From Gammaproteobacteria bacterium (lineage in GTDB: Bacteria; Pseudomonadota; Gammaproteobacteria; Enterobacterales; Alteromonadaceae), in assembly GCA_018815765.1 (NCBI GenBank), contig JAHIWM010000102.1, positions 1 to 45,088 on the forward strand: DNA of 45,088 nucleotides, in the 5' to 3' direction. Positions 26,104-34,777 of the stretch are shown here, piece after piece. The notes under the pieces are model-generated. The model saw only the letters and a program-made list of their open reading frames with translations. It was not told the DNA's origin and ran no database searches. The position numbers and the translations under genes are program-made. Every line of letters begins with the position of its first letter. The stretch's first letter is position 1.

Positions 26104-26158
26104 AGCATCATAGGATCAACACAGGTGAGGCTACGCCAGAGCTGCTGGGGGTTTTGAC

Positions 26159-26548
26159 ATGAGTACAAGTTTTTTGCTTACTCAGGATTTTGTGGTGTTA
26201 AATGCAGAAAAAAAAGCCAGCATTGAACCCGCTGATGCGGGGGTGTATCAACGTCTTGATGATAATTACGCTGGCTTTAAGGGCTGCGAGTTGATTTCCT
26301 GTTATGAATTTGCTGAAGATTGGTCTGGCTGGGAAATGCACCCTCATGGTGATGAAACCATTGTACTGTTGTCTGGTGCTGTCACGCTGATTTTGCAACA
26401 ACAGGAAGGGGAGCAATCCGTGTTTTTAACACAATCAGGTCAGGCCGTGGTGGTACCACAACAGGTCTGGCATACCGCAAAAACCACAGTAGCCAGCAAA
26501 CTGTTGTTTATTACACCGGGCGAGGGCACAGAGCATAAGCCGCTCTGA
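26159..26548 (+). CDS. Second cupin-domain protein
   Basis: 129 aa, not closely similar to the first cupin. Cupin residues: WEMHPHGDETIVLLSGAVTLIL and GQAVVVPQQVWHTAKT, with His and Glu metal ligands. The N-terminus (LDDNYAGFKGCELISCYEF) carries two Cys. Function unknown. Last gene of the same-direction cluster before the AraC/GyrI-like regulator, 55 bases after nudK. Confidence 0.82.
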   Translation: MSTSFLLTQDFVVLNAEKKASIEPADAGVYQRLDDNYAGFKGCELISCYEFAEDWSGWEMHPHGDETIVLLSGAVTLILQQQEGEQSVFLTQSGQAVVVPQQVWHTAKTTVASKLLFITPGEGTEHKPL

Positions 26549-26658
26549 CAGGCAACTTTATGTGCGCATCAAATGCTTGCTTTACAGCAATTTTGGTCAG
26601 GTAAAACTGAGGCAAAGCACGTAGGATCAGTTGGTGTATAGCAGGTTCAGGAGGCGTG

Positions 26659-27519
26659 GTGAGTTATAGGCAAAGGCTACAAAAGGTGCTGGCTTATATT
26701 GAAGCCAATACGGAGCTCGATCCTGATACTGAAAGCCTGAGCAAAGTGGCTCATTTATCCAAATATCATTTTCTTCGCCAATTCAGTTTGCAATACGGCA
26801 TCAGTCCTTATGCGCTACTGCGCAGCTTGAGGTTAAAAAAGGCGGCTTACCAGTTGGCCTTCAGAACGCAGCTGAAGGTGACCGACATCGCTTTTCAGGC
26901 GGGTTTTGAGAATGCAGAGTCGTTTTCAAGAGCATTCCGGCAATTCAGCGGACAGAGCCCATCAGGCTTTCGAAAAGAGCCGGATTGGCATTCTGTGCAA
27001 CGGCAGGATGATATTCTTGGAACTATCAGGAGTAAATTCATGGCAGAAACTGGCCAATACCAAGTGCAACGGATTGATTTTCCAGCTATTTCAGTTGCAG
27101 TGTTTGAACACAAAGGCGCCCAGCATCAACTGATGCACAGCATTAGGCATTTTATCGATTGGCGGAAAAGTCAGAAATTACCGCCGTCAAAAAGTCGTAC
27201 CTTTAATCTGGTTTACGAGGACCCGGCCACGGCAACTGATCAGTACCGCTTTGATCTATGCTGCGAATACAATGGAGTTTTGCCGGATAACAGCGATGGC
27301 ATAGTGCTAAAACAAATTCCGGCCGGGCCTTGTGCCATGGTGCGTCACACTGGCTCCGATCAGCATCTGGCAGCAGTGGTGCACTATCTTTATTCGGTCT
27401 GGCTGGAAGAGTCGGGCGCTGAGCTTAGAGATTTCCCGTTGTTTTTTGAGCGGGTGAGCTTTTTCCCCGATGTACCACAGCATCTGGCAATCACCGATAT
27501 CTATTTGCCTATCCATTAA
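26659..27519 (+). CDS. AraC-family regulator with GyrI-like (Rob-type) effector domain
   Basis: About 286 aa. Starts at one of two adjacent GTG codons (26656 or 26659); the AGGAGG at 26649-26654 favours the second by spacing. Residues about 1-105 are the DNA-binding AraC domain with two helix-turn-helices (ESLSKVAHLSKYHFLRQFSLQYG and VTDIAFQAGFENAESFSRAFRQFSG). Residues about 115-286 are a GyrI-like/effector-binding domain (FPAISVAVFEHKGAQH, then PAGPCAMVRHTGS). This is the Rob/SoxS-like order (DNA-binding first). It lies 107 bases after the cupin gene and may control that cluster (inference). Confidence 0.92.
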   Translation: MSYRQRLQKVLAYIEANTELDPDTESLSKVAHLSKYHFLRQFSLQYGISPYALLRSLRLKKAAYQLAFRTQLKVTDIAFQAGFENAESFSRAFRQFSGQSPSGFRKEPDWHSVQRQDDILGTIRSKFMAETGQYQVQRIDFPAISVAVFEHKGAQHQLMHSIRHFIDWRKSQKLPPSKSRTFNLVYEDPATATDQYRFDLCCEYNGVLPDNSDGIVLKQIPAGPCAMVRHTGSDQHLAAVVHYLYSVWLEESGAELRDFPLFFERVSFFPDVPQHLAITDIYLPIH

Positions 27520-27523
27520 AACA

Positions 27524-27554
27524 GCTGGTTGTATGAGCGTTCGTAGCAACCAGC
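27524..27554. terminator. Hairpin between converging genes
   Basis: Stem GCTGGTTG (27524-27531)/CAACCAGC (27547-27554), 15-base loop, in the 63-base gap between the rightward AraC-type gene and the leftward amidohydrolase. No strong T-run. Confidence 0.55.
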
Positions 27555-27582
27555 CTAAGGTTTAAGTTGGCATTGCGTTAGG

Positions 27583-28962
27583 TTAACGCTTTAACGCTTC
27601 TTCAATCACCTGACCGTTTTGTTTGTAGATCACGCCATTTTTCATCACCAAATCAACATGTTGTAACAGGTTCATATATTTAAGTACATCGCCCCTGACT
27701 GCAATAATGTCAGCTACTTTGCCTAGTGTCACCGAGCCGTATTTATCCTGCACCCCCATCATCACGGCTGGCCAGTAAGTAGCTGCACGAATGGTTTCTA
27801 TAGGGTCAAAACCAAAATCGTCGACCCAGACCGCCATTTCGTGCCATGTGGTCTGGCAATGAAACTTCATCGGAATGCCGACATCAGTGCCCACCAGCAT
27901 CACTACTCCTGTTTCTTTTAACTGCTCAATTTTACGTTTTAAGGTGGGTTTACGCAGCGGTACCAGTTGGGTGTAACCTAAATGACCAGGCTTTTGAATA
28001 GACTGTTTGATGTCGGCAATGGTGTCTGGTTTTAACCCTCGGTGCCAGCAGCTATTATCTAAATGCTCAGGATTTTTGACTGTATCCTGATAACTCCACA
28101 AACCTTCGACTGTGGGTGTCCAGAATAACAGGCCGCTAAACATGCCTTTGCCTGTGCGCTCCTTAATTGCAGTTAATACATCCTCCGGATAACCAGGCGC
28201 TGTGGTTAAGCCTGTGTGTTCAAAGTTATCGACACCAATTTCTACACCCCTGCGGATTTCATTCGGTTTATGCGAATGCGCGACCACTTTCAGGCCACGT
28301 TTATGCGCCTGTTGCACTATGGCTTGAGCCACTTCATGTGGCATATCATCCTGATCAATCAGTTTGACGATATCCATACCTGCATCAGCCAGTTGATTCA
28401 CCTTTTTAATTGCATCACTTTTGTCTTTCACTGCCCAGCGGTAGCCTTTTTGCCAGTCGTCGACCTGCCACTGCAAAAATGGACCCGAAGCATACAAAGT
28501 GGGGCCTGGGATTTCGTTATTGGCCAGCTTGCGTTTAATGATTTGGGTATCCTCCAGTGGTGCGCCTAAGTCGCGTACACTGGTGACGCCTGCCAGTAAC
28601 AACTGCACCAGACTGGCTGGCATAATTTCATCGGCAAAGCGGTGTTTGTAGTTGGCTTGCCAGTGCACATAGTTGGCATGGCCTGTCAGTTGGATATGGG
28701 CATGATTTTCCCACAAGCCCGGCAGTACGTCCTGCCCTTCGGTGGAGACTACTTTGTAGTCTTGTGGCACTGGCAGTGTATCCACAGTACCTACCTGTGT
28801 AATCACACCGTTATCGACCAGAATGACGCTGTTTTTGATTAAATTCTCCGCTGTGCCATCTATTAACCTGCCTCCGACTAAGGCAATTTTTTCGGCATAA
28901 ACTCTGGTGCTTGTACCAAACAACACAGCGCTAACCAGCAGTGATATCACAAGTTTTTTCAT
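27583..28962 (-). CDS. Secreted amidohydrolase-superfamily protein
   Basis: 459 aa with signal peptide (MKKLVISLLVSAVLFGTSTRVYA). Family order: IALVGGRLIDGTAENLIKNS strand, HxH metal site in LWENHAHIQ, TSVRDLGAP, then KVVAHSH and FEHTGL ligands, and Asp in MLVGTDVGIP; closing segment SVTLGKVADIIAV. Resembles prolidase-like/imidazolonepropionase-like amidohydrolases. Acts in the periplasm; substrate unknown. Related in type to the gene at 9548 but clearly distinct in sequence. Monocistronic. Confidence 0.9.
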   Translation of the reverse strand: MKKLVISLLVSAVLFGTSTRVYAEKIALVGGRLIDGTAENLIKNSVILVDNGVITQVGTVDTLPVPQDYKVVSTEGQDVLPGLWENHAHIQLTGHANYVHWQANYKHRFADEIMPASLVQLLLAGVTSVRDLGAPLEDTQIIKRKLANNEIPGPTLYASGPFLQWQVDDWQKGYRWAVKDKSDAIKKVNQLADAGMDIVKLIDQDDMPHEVAQAIVQQAHKRGLKVVAHSHKPNEIRRGVEIGVDNFEHTGLTTAPGYPEDVLTAIKERTGKGMFSGLLFWTPTVEGLWSYQDTVKNPEHLDNSCWHRGLKPDTIADIKQSIQKPGHLGYTQLVPLRKPTLKRKIEQLKETGVVMLVGTDVGIPMKFHCQTTWHEMAVWVDDFGFDPIETIRAATYWPAVMMGVQDKYGSVTLGKVADIIAVRGDVLKYMNLLQHVDLVMKNGVIYKQNGQVIEEALKR

Positions 28963-29184
28963 GCGGAACCCATATTGTTGTATTTTTAGTCTATTGAAGG
29001 TAACTGGCGATCTCTGTTATGGCAATGCAGCTTGACCCGTATTGTATGGCGCTGAACCATGTTCTGATTTTGTGCCGCTTCTTTACGTTTAATTACATAA
29101 AAATGCTTACACTTTAGCCGTTGTTGGCGATGAGGAAAGGCCGTAATTTGTTAACTCATTAGCGCTTAAACAACAGGGTATAGA

Positions 29185-29535
29185 GTGAGTGATATATTGT
29201 TTTTATTAAAAGCAGATTTTGTTGATGCGAAGGTGGGGGCCGGTTTGTTTTATTGTCCTTCGTGCGCAACGCTGGCTGGGGTATTGAGTTACTTCCCACA
29301 ACTGAAAACACAACTGCACGTTATTGACGTCGATTTTCCGCGCCCCCGTTTGGCGGTAGCAGAACTACTGGGGCAGCAGCATCCGGGTTGTCCTGTACTG
29401 GTTGTGGCACAACCGGATTCTGTGCCCGGGGTAACTGTGAAATATGCCAGCACAGGCCGTGCTTATATCGATGGTGCCGCGGATATTAGCAACTATCTGG
29501 CGTTGAAGTATGGAGTTGCTGCACCTCATCCTTAA
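29185..29535 (+). CDS. DUF3088 family protein
   Basis: 116 aa with a GTG start. Pattern ILFLLKADFVD, FYCPSCATLAGVLSYFPQL, DVDFPRPRLAVAELLGQ, CPVLVVAQ fits DUF3088, a thioredoxin-like small protein with a CxxC pair (CPSC, 24-27). Possibly redox-related; function unknown. 35 bases upstream of an OsmC-type gene in the same direction, which would fit a joint role in peroxide/thiol stress (inference). Confidence 0.85.
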   Translation: MSDILFLLKADFVDAKVGAGLFYCPSCATLAGVLSYFPQLKTQLHVIDVDFPRPRLAVAELLGQQHPGCPVLVVAQPDSVPGVTVKYASTGRAYIDGAADISNYLALKYGVAAPHP

Positions 29536-29570
29536 TTAAATCATGCTTTATTGCGCGCAAAGGAATAACT

Positions 29571-30038
29571 ATGTCGGAATATTATGCACAGGTGCTATGG
29601 CGAAAGGCTGATAGCGAAATATTTACGGACAGTAAATACAGCAGGGCCCACAGCTGGAATTTTGATGGTGGTGCCAGAGTTGCGGCTTCGGCGTCCCCTG
29701 ATATTGTGCCTTTACCTTATTCAGTGGCTGCAAACGTTGATCCGGAAGAAGCTTTTGTCGCTTCTTTATCCAGTTGTCATATGCTCTTTTTTCTTTCGAT
29801 TGCCGCAAAATATCAGTTTGTGGTCGAACAGTATGTCGATAACGCTGTAGGTTTTATGCAGAAAACGACGGATGGGAAAATGGCGATGACCAGAGTGGTC
29901 TTGCGCCCTGAAGTGCGTTTTAGTGAGGGCAACAAACCGGACAGGCAAAAATTGGAACAGATGCATCACCAGTCACATGAGTCGTGTTTTATCGCCAACT
30001 CAGTAAAAACCGTAGTGGAAACCGAGATTATTTGTTGA
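29571..30038 (+). CDS. OsmC-family peroxiredoxin-like protein
   Basis: 155 aa. OsmC/Ohr-type proteins reduce organic hydroperoxides using two conserved Cys; here Cys69 in ASLSSCHMLFFLS and Cys139 in HESCFIANSVKT, the correct family positions. Also LPYSVAANVDPEEAFVAS, typical of the OsmC clade. Cytoplasmic. AAAGGAATA ribosome site. Probably co-transcribed with the DUF3088 gene upstream. Confidence 0.9.
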   Translation: MSEYYAQVLWRKADSEIFTDSKYSRAHSWNFDGGARVAASASPDIVPLPYSVAANVDPEEAFVASLSSCHMLFFLSIAAKYQFVVEQYVDNAVGFMQKTTDGKMAMTRVVLRPEVRFSEGNKPDRQKLEQMHHQSHESCFIANSVKTVVETEIIC

Positions 30039-30256
30039 GTCAGTGTCGGTATCAATACCCAGGTCACTCCAATTACTTTGGGTATAGCTGTGGTCTTTGC
30101 TGACCGGCGCAATACAACAGATTGATGTTAAAAACCGGAGCGCTGCTGCGCTTTGTCTCATGATCTGGGTTATCTGCTGAATTTGTGGCTTTACAGCTAA
30201 AGAATGAATTATAAGTTGTATGATTTTAATGCACTTTTTACAACAAAGGTTCAGGC

Positions 30257-31615
30257 ATGAAGAACACAACTATAGCGGCATTATTAGCTTTTTTGGCAGC
30301 GGCTCCAACCAGTTTTGCCGCAGACTTTAGTCAGGGCAGACAACTGGCCTCAGCAGCCGATTTTGCTGTACTGGCTCCCAGAGACAGGGTAGCGACCGAA
30401 AACCGTATTCTGACGGAACGACTGGAGGCCTTGCTGCCACAGTTGATGGCCGAAACCAAACTGGATATGTGGCTGGTGATTAACCGCGAATACGCTGAAG
30501 ATCCAGTGTATTTTACGCTGGTTCCACAGCCGACTTTTGCTGCCCGCCGCACTACTATGCTGGTGTTTTCCCGCAAGGCGGACGGCTCAGTCGAGCGCTT
30601 ATCTGTGAACCGTTATCCTTTTGGTGAACCTTATACCGCCGCCTGGTCGGGTGGCGATTTGAAGGCGCAATGGCAAGCCTTGGCTAACGTCATTACACAA
30701 CGTAAACCACAGCGTATCGGTATTAACGTTTCGACAGATTGGCCTGTTGCTGACGGTCTGACCAAAGGACTGCACCAGTTGTTGCTTGATGCCTTGCCAA
30801 AAGACTATGCCAGCCGACTGGTCAGTGCTGAGCCATTGGTAGTACGTTGGATGGAGCAACGTACAGAGTCTGAACTGGAAATTTATCCACATATTGTCAG
30901 TCTGGCCCGCGCTGTTATTGCCGAAGCCTTTAGCGCGAAAGTGATCACACCAGGAGTCACCACAACAGAAGATGTGGCCTGGTATATCCGTCAGCGTTAT
31001 GAGGCTTTAGGTTTGCCAGTCTGGTTTATGCCCGATGTGAATCTGCAACGGCAAGGCCAGCAGTGTGAAGCTCAGGCAGCATCGTGTAGCAGTCATGGTG
31101 TAATACAGCGTGGCGATGTGCTGCATACAGATGTAGGTATTTGTTACCTGAAACTTTGCACCGACACACAGGAAATGGGGTATGTGTTAAAGGCCAATGA
31201 GCAGGATGCACCTGCAGGTCTGATCAAAGCATTGGCAACTGGCAATCAGTGGCAGGACATTTTAACCAGCCAGTTTAAAACCGGCCGCACGGGTAATGAA
31301 GTGCTGGCCAATACCATCAAAGAAACCAAAAAGCAGGGCATTAACAGTAGTACTTATACTCATCCTTTAGGTTTTGTTGGTCATGCACCTGGGCCAACTA
31401 TTGGCATGTGGGACAATCAGGGGCCTGATTTACAGCACGGCCAATGGCCATTGTATGCCAACACAGCTTATGCCATTGAAGGGAATATCAAGCAGCAAGT
31501 ACCTGAATGGAACGGGCGCTATGTACAAATTAAACTGGAGCAAAGCGCTTATTTTGATGGCAAACAGGTGATTTATCTGGCTGGTCGTCAGCTGAAATGG
31601 CATCTGGTGCGTTAG
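30257..31615 (+). CDS. Secreted M24-family metallopeptidase (Xaa-Pro aminopeptidase-like)
   Basis: 452 aa with signal peptide (to about FAA). N-terminal creatinase-like domain (about 35-200: LPQLMAETKLDMWLVINREY), then a pita-bread catalytic domain. Metal ligands can be placed: Asp in LHTDVG, Asp in KLCTDTQ, His in THPLGFVGHAPGP, Glu in AIEGNIK, and Glu in QIKLEQSAY. Two Cys pairs near CEAQAASC and CYLKLC fit a periplasmic protein. Expected to remove N-terminal residues from peptides, possibly before Pro; exact specificity unknown. Confidence 0.9.
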   Translation: MKNTTIAALLAFLAAAPTSFAADFSQGRQLASAADFAVLAPRDRVATENRILTERLEALLPQLMAETKLDMWLVINREYAEDPVYFTLVPQPTFAARRTTMLVFSRKADGSVERLSVNRYPFGEPYTAAWSGGDLKAQWQALANVITQRKPQRIGINVSTDWPVADGLTKGLHQLLLDALPKDYASRLVSAEPLVVRWMEQRTESELEIYPHIVSLARAVIAEAFSAKVITPGVTTTEDVAWYIRQRYEALGLPVWFMPDVNLQRQGQQCEAQAASCSSHGVIQRGDVLHTDVGICYLKLCTDTQEMGYVLKANEQDAPAGLIKALATGNQWQDILTSQFKTGRTGNEVLANTIKETKKQGINSSTYTHPLGFVGHAPGPTIGMWDNQGPDLQHGQWPLYANTAYAIEGNIKQQVPEWNGRYVQIKLEQSAYFDGKQVIYLAGRQLKWHLVR

Positions 31616-31746
31616 TACAGATCTGGGCTTCGACTATCGGCTGATACCTGAAGTGGCTTTGCTATGCTAAGGTATTGATATTCATCTGAAGGTGCAGCTG
31701 AGGCTGTACCTTCACTGCCATCTGTCTTCCATAGGAATCAAGTCTT

Positions 31747-33213
31747 ATGCTTATCTTTTTTATCAGCATCGCCTTACTTATTCTTGGCTATAAATTCTAC
31801 AGCCCTTTTGTTGAAAAACAGGCGGGTATAGACCCAAAAGCTATTACTCCACAAGAGCGTTTTAATGAAGGCGTGGACTATGTGGCTATCAGCCCGATGA
31901 AAGCCTTTTTGATTCAATTTTTAAATGTGGCTGGGGTAGGGCCTATCTTTGGTCCAATTTTGGGAGCTTTATATGGTCCTGTGGCTTTAGTCTGGATAGT
32001 GCTGGGCAATATTATAGGTGGTGCAGTTCACGATTATTTTTCTGGTGTGATGAGCATCAAAGAAGACGGGAAAAGTTTACCCGAAATAGCAGGCCACTAT
32101 TACAACGTTGTTTTTAAAGGTTTTATGCTGGTGTTTACCGCCATGTTGCTGTTTTTTGTTGGTGTGGTTTTTATTATGAGTCCGGCCGGACTGTTAAGTA
32201 ATCTGTCTTACTTTGAAGGTACTTTTTTGGCAGGCAATACCTTTTGGGTGCTGCTGATCCTGCTGTATTACTTCCTCGCTACTTTGTTGCCTATAGATAA
32301 AATCATTACCAAGCTGTACCCGGCTTTTGGTGTGTTGATGATTGTGATGACGACTTTAATAGCGGGCGCGATATTAATGGAAGCACCGCATTTGCCGCAA
32401 GTGACCGATATTTTTGCTTATTTTGATGGCCATCATGAGCACGACTTTTTAACGCCTAATGCAGAGGGTTTACCTGTCTGGCCTTTGCTGTTTTTAACTA
32501 TTACCTGTGGTGCTATCAGCGGTTTTCACTCCACTCAGGCACCTATTATTGCCCGCTGTTTAACGAATGAAAAATACGTCAGGCCTGTGTATTACGGCGC
32601 TATGGTGTGTGAAGGTATAGTCGCTTGTGTCTGGGCTCTGGCTGGTGTTGCAGCTTTCCCTGGTGGCTATCCTGAGCTAAAAGCTATGCTGGATTTAGGT
32701 GGACCAGGTTTAGTGGTGAATCATATTGCCACGGGTTATTTAGGGGTATTAGGTGGATTAATGGCTATTGTGGCTGTGGCAGTCTTCCCTATTACGTCCG
32801 GTGATACAGCATTTCGTTCATTACGTTTAACCATAGTGGATGCTTTTAATATTCCGCAAAGCCTGCGTAACAGGTTGTTATTGTCAGTGCCAATTCTGGC
32901 TATTGCCTACTTTATGACCTTGCTGGATTTCTCACTGATTTGGCGTTATTTCGCCTTCTCCAATATGTTGTTATCCACCAGCGTATTGTGGCTGGCGACT
33001 AAGTACTTGTTCGACCGTGGCACTTTACACTGGATTGCCAGTATTCCTGCCGTTATTGGTACCAGTATGACTGTGGCTTATATAGCAACTGCCAGTATTG
33101 GTTTGAATTTACCTGTGCAATACAGCAAACCTATAGGCGTTGTAGTAGCAGTCATAGGTTTGATTGGATTGGTGATTGTACATAACAGAAAAGCTGCTGC
33201 GGCTCAGGTTTAA
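31747..33213 (+). CDS. CstA-family carbon-starvation/peptide transporter, short form
   Basis: 488 aa inner-membrane protein with about 12-13 helices. CstA signatures: GVDYVAISPMKAFLIQFLNVAGVGPIFGPILGALYGPVALVWIVLGNIIGGAVHDYFSGVMS-type N-terminal region and FHSTQAPIIARCLTNEKYVRPVYYGAMV. Shorter than E. coli CstA (about 700 aa). CstA/BtsT relatives import peptides or pyruvate. Follows the M24 peptidase by 131 bases, so peptide cleavage outside and uptake inside may be linked (inference). Confidence 0.92.
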   Translation: MLIFFISIALLILGYKFYSPFVEKQAGIDPKAITPQERFNEGVDYVAISPMKAFLIQFLNVAGVGPIFGPILGALYGPVALVWIVLGNIIGGAVHDYFSGVMSIKEDGKSLPEIAGHYYNVVFKGFMLVFTAMLLFFVGVVFIMSPAGLLSNLSYFEGTFLAGNTFWVLLILLYYFLATLLPIDKIITKLYPAFGVLMIVMTTLIAGAILMEAPHLPQVTDIFAYFDGHHEHDFLTPNAEGLPVWPLLFLTITCGAISGFHSTQAPIIARCLTNEKYVRPVYYGAMVCEGIVACVWALAGVAAFPGGYPELKAMLDLGGPGLVVNHIATGYLGVLGGLMAIVAVAVFPITSGDTAFRSLRLTIVDAFNIPQSLRNRLLLSVPILAIAYFMTLLDFSLIWRYFAFSNMLLSTSVLWLATKYLFDRGTLHWIASIPAVIGTSMTVAYIATASIGLNLPVQYSKPIGVVVAVIGLIGLVIVHNRKAAAAQV

Positions 33214-33578
33214 ATCTCTAACACAGACAGCAGACTAAAGCGCTGCTGTTTGTGTTGTTCCGGGCTGCCTTTTAGTTTCACCCTGAATTCTATGGCGTCA
33301 GGCTTTCGCTGGCCGCTAAGGGAAGCTTTGATAAATAGGTTCCTTATTGCTTTACGATGTCGCTGTTGTGATGCCGATTAAAATCGTAACAGCTGTTTCT
33401 AATGAGATTGGTTTGTATGGAATTCTTTTATTTATTAAGCAGATCCAATGCTGCTATTTTGTTTTTCAGTGAAGTCTTCAGGTGAGGTTCATGCAGGCAG
33501 AGCTAATACTGTAGTCAGATAAGGCGCTCTATCAGTGCTTTGCTTGTGATCTTTTGATGGAATACAGAGGAATAAAAT
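33214..33578. other. Intergenic region with a long stem-loop
   Basis: Just after the transporter stop, AACACAGACAGCAG (33220-33233) pairs with CTGCTGTTTGTGTT (33243-33256), 14 pairs including one G-T, loop of nine bases. No T-run follows, so it may be an mRNA 3'-end stabiliser or a Rho-assisted terminator. The remaining 320 bases show no gene; they should contain the promoter for the DUF3185-GlsB pair. Confidence 0.6.
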
Positions 33579-33794
33579 ATGGCTAATGGAACAAATACGT
33601 TATTAAAACTGGTTGGTTTAGCTTTGTTAGTACTGGGTGTAGGCCTGGCGTATTGGGGCTTTCAACTGTCAGATTCCATTCAGTCTGAACTGACTGAAGT
33701 AGTGACTGGCGCAGAAACTGACAAAGTGATGCAGTTTTATATAGCTGGTGCCATCAGTGTTGTTGCCGGTCTTTTCCTGACTCTAAAACGTTAA
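33579..33794 (+). CDS. DUF3185 family small membrane protein
   Basis: 71 aa with two membrane helices (LLKLVGLALLVLGVGLAYWG and YIAGAISVVAGLFLTL) separated by an acidic segment. The GxGLAYWGFQLSDSI pattern is typical of DUF3185. GAGGA ribosome site. Function unknown. 19 bases upstream of the GlsB gene, likely one transcript of small envelope stress proteins. Confidence 0.85.
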   Translation: MANGTNTLLKLVGLALLVLGVGLAYWGFQLSDSIQSELTEVVTGAETDKVMQFYIAGAISVVAGLFLTLKR

Positions 33795-33813
33795 ACAATA
33801 AGAGGGAATGGCA

Positions 33814-34065
33814 ATGAGCTTAACTGGATTATTAATATTTCTTGCGATAGGCGCTGTAGCTGGATGGCTCGGCGGTCTTATTATGAAAGGCAGTGGTTTT
33901 GGGCTGCTAGGTAACATCATAGTCGGCATAGTAGGCGCCATTTTAGGTGGTGCATTATTTGGCATGCTGGGGATCAGCGCCAGTGGGTTGCTGGGATCTA
34001 TTATCACCGCCACAGTGGGCGCTGTAGTACTGCTTTTTATCGCGAGTTTAATCAGACGAGCCTGA
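33814..34065 (+). CDS. GlsB/YeaQ/YmgE family stress-response membrane protein
   Basis: 83 aa. The start at 33814 is preferred over the ATG at 33808, because AGAGGG (33801-33806) is seven bases from the former but one from the latter. Three Gly-rich helices (FLAIGAVAGWLGGLIMKG, GLLGNIIVGIVGAILGGALFGMLG, and the last ATVGAVVLLFIASLI), the characteristic transglycosylase-associated/GlsB pattern. Family members are general-stress induced; molecular role unknown. A terminator overlaps its stop. Confidence 0.92.
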   Translation: MSLTGLLIFLAIGAVAGWLGGLIMKGSGFGLLGNIIVGIVGAILGGALFGMLGISASGLLGSIITATVGAVVLLFIASLIRRA

Positions 34066-34086
34066 ATTCAGGCTCGTTGTTTTTTA
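34056..34086 (+). terminator. Rho-independent terminator overlapping the GlsB stop
   Basis: Perfect 22-base palindrome from ACGAGCC to GGCTCGT (34056-34077) followed by TGTTTTTT. The stop codon TGA (34063-34065) lies inside the left arm. Confidence 0.88.
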
Positions 34087-34165
34087 TCTCCCGCATTTCT
34101 CTGGTCCTTCCGCTTTAATTTCGATATATTTCTCATTAAATACAGCTTCTTACCTTTAACTCTTT

Positions 34166-34621
34166 ATGCGTATTCAACCTGATGACCTGACAGGCCCAGA
34201 AATTGCCGCTTTGCTGCAAGAGCACTTAAATGACATGAATGCAGTGTCGCCTCCGGAGAGCAAACATGCGCTGGATTTGACGGGGTTACAGGCTGAAAAC
34301 ATCAGCTTCTGGACTTTATGGCAGCAGCATCAATTAGCTGGTTGTGTGGCGCTGAAGCAATTAAATAACAGGCAAGGTGAAATTAAGTCCATGCGAAGCG
34401 CCAGCGCTTTTCGTGGTCAGGGTTTAGGTAAAGTCTTATTACAGCATGTGATTAGCGAAGCAAAAAGCCGGGGTTATCAGCAGTTGTATCTGGAAACCGG
34501 TGCTATGGATTATTTTGCCCCAGCCCGTTTCTTATACCGCAGTTTTGGTTTTGAACTCTGTGGGCCTTTTGCTCAGTATAAGGAGGACCCGAACTCAGTC
34601 TTTATGCTACTGCAGTTGTGA
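34166..34621 (+). CDS. GNAT-family N-acetyltransferase (YsnE-like)
   Basis: 151 aa. N-terminal RIQPDDLTGPEIAALLQEHLNDMNAVSPPESKHALDL-type segment, GCVALKQL, and the acetyl-CoA loop FRGQGLGKVLLQHVISEAKSRG, then YLETGAMDYFAPARFLYRSFGF. The order and the SPPES motif match the YsnE-like group of GNAT enzymes. Transfers acetyl from acetyl-CoA to an unknown acceptor. No strong ribosome site before ATG 34166. Monocistronic. Confidence 0.9.
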   Translation: MRIQPDDLTGPEIAALLQEHLNDMNAVSPPESKHALDLTGLQAENISFWTLWQQHQLAGCVALKQLNNRQGEIKSMRSASAFRGQGLGKVLLQHVISEAKSRGYQQLYLETGAMDYFAPARFLYRSFGFELCGPFAQYKEDPNSVFMLLQL

Positions 34622-34777
34622 GTTCAATCTGACTGACTGTTAAATTCCGTTTCATTCACGCGCTGATCACGCTATAGGTACGCTAGCACACAGACGAATC
34701 TTTTTGCTTATGAGAAAACCTGCATAGCTGACAAGTGTTTTACACACCAGCGTTAACTACAGGAAAGGAAGATTCGC

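Noticed and set aside
28216-28569. 117-codon frame antisense to the amidohydrolase
   Set aside because: Shadow of a supported gene; no family features.
9548-28962. The two amidohydrolases as a recent duplication
   Set aside because: They share only superfamily motifs and differ in length (527 and 459 aa) and in most of the sequence.
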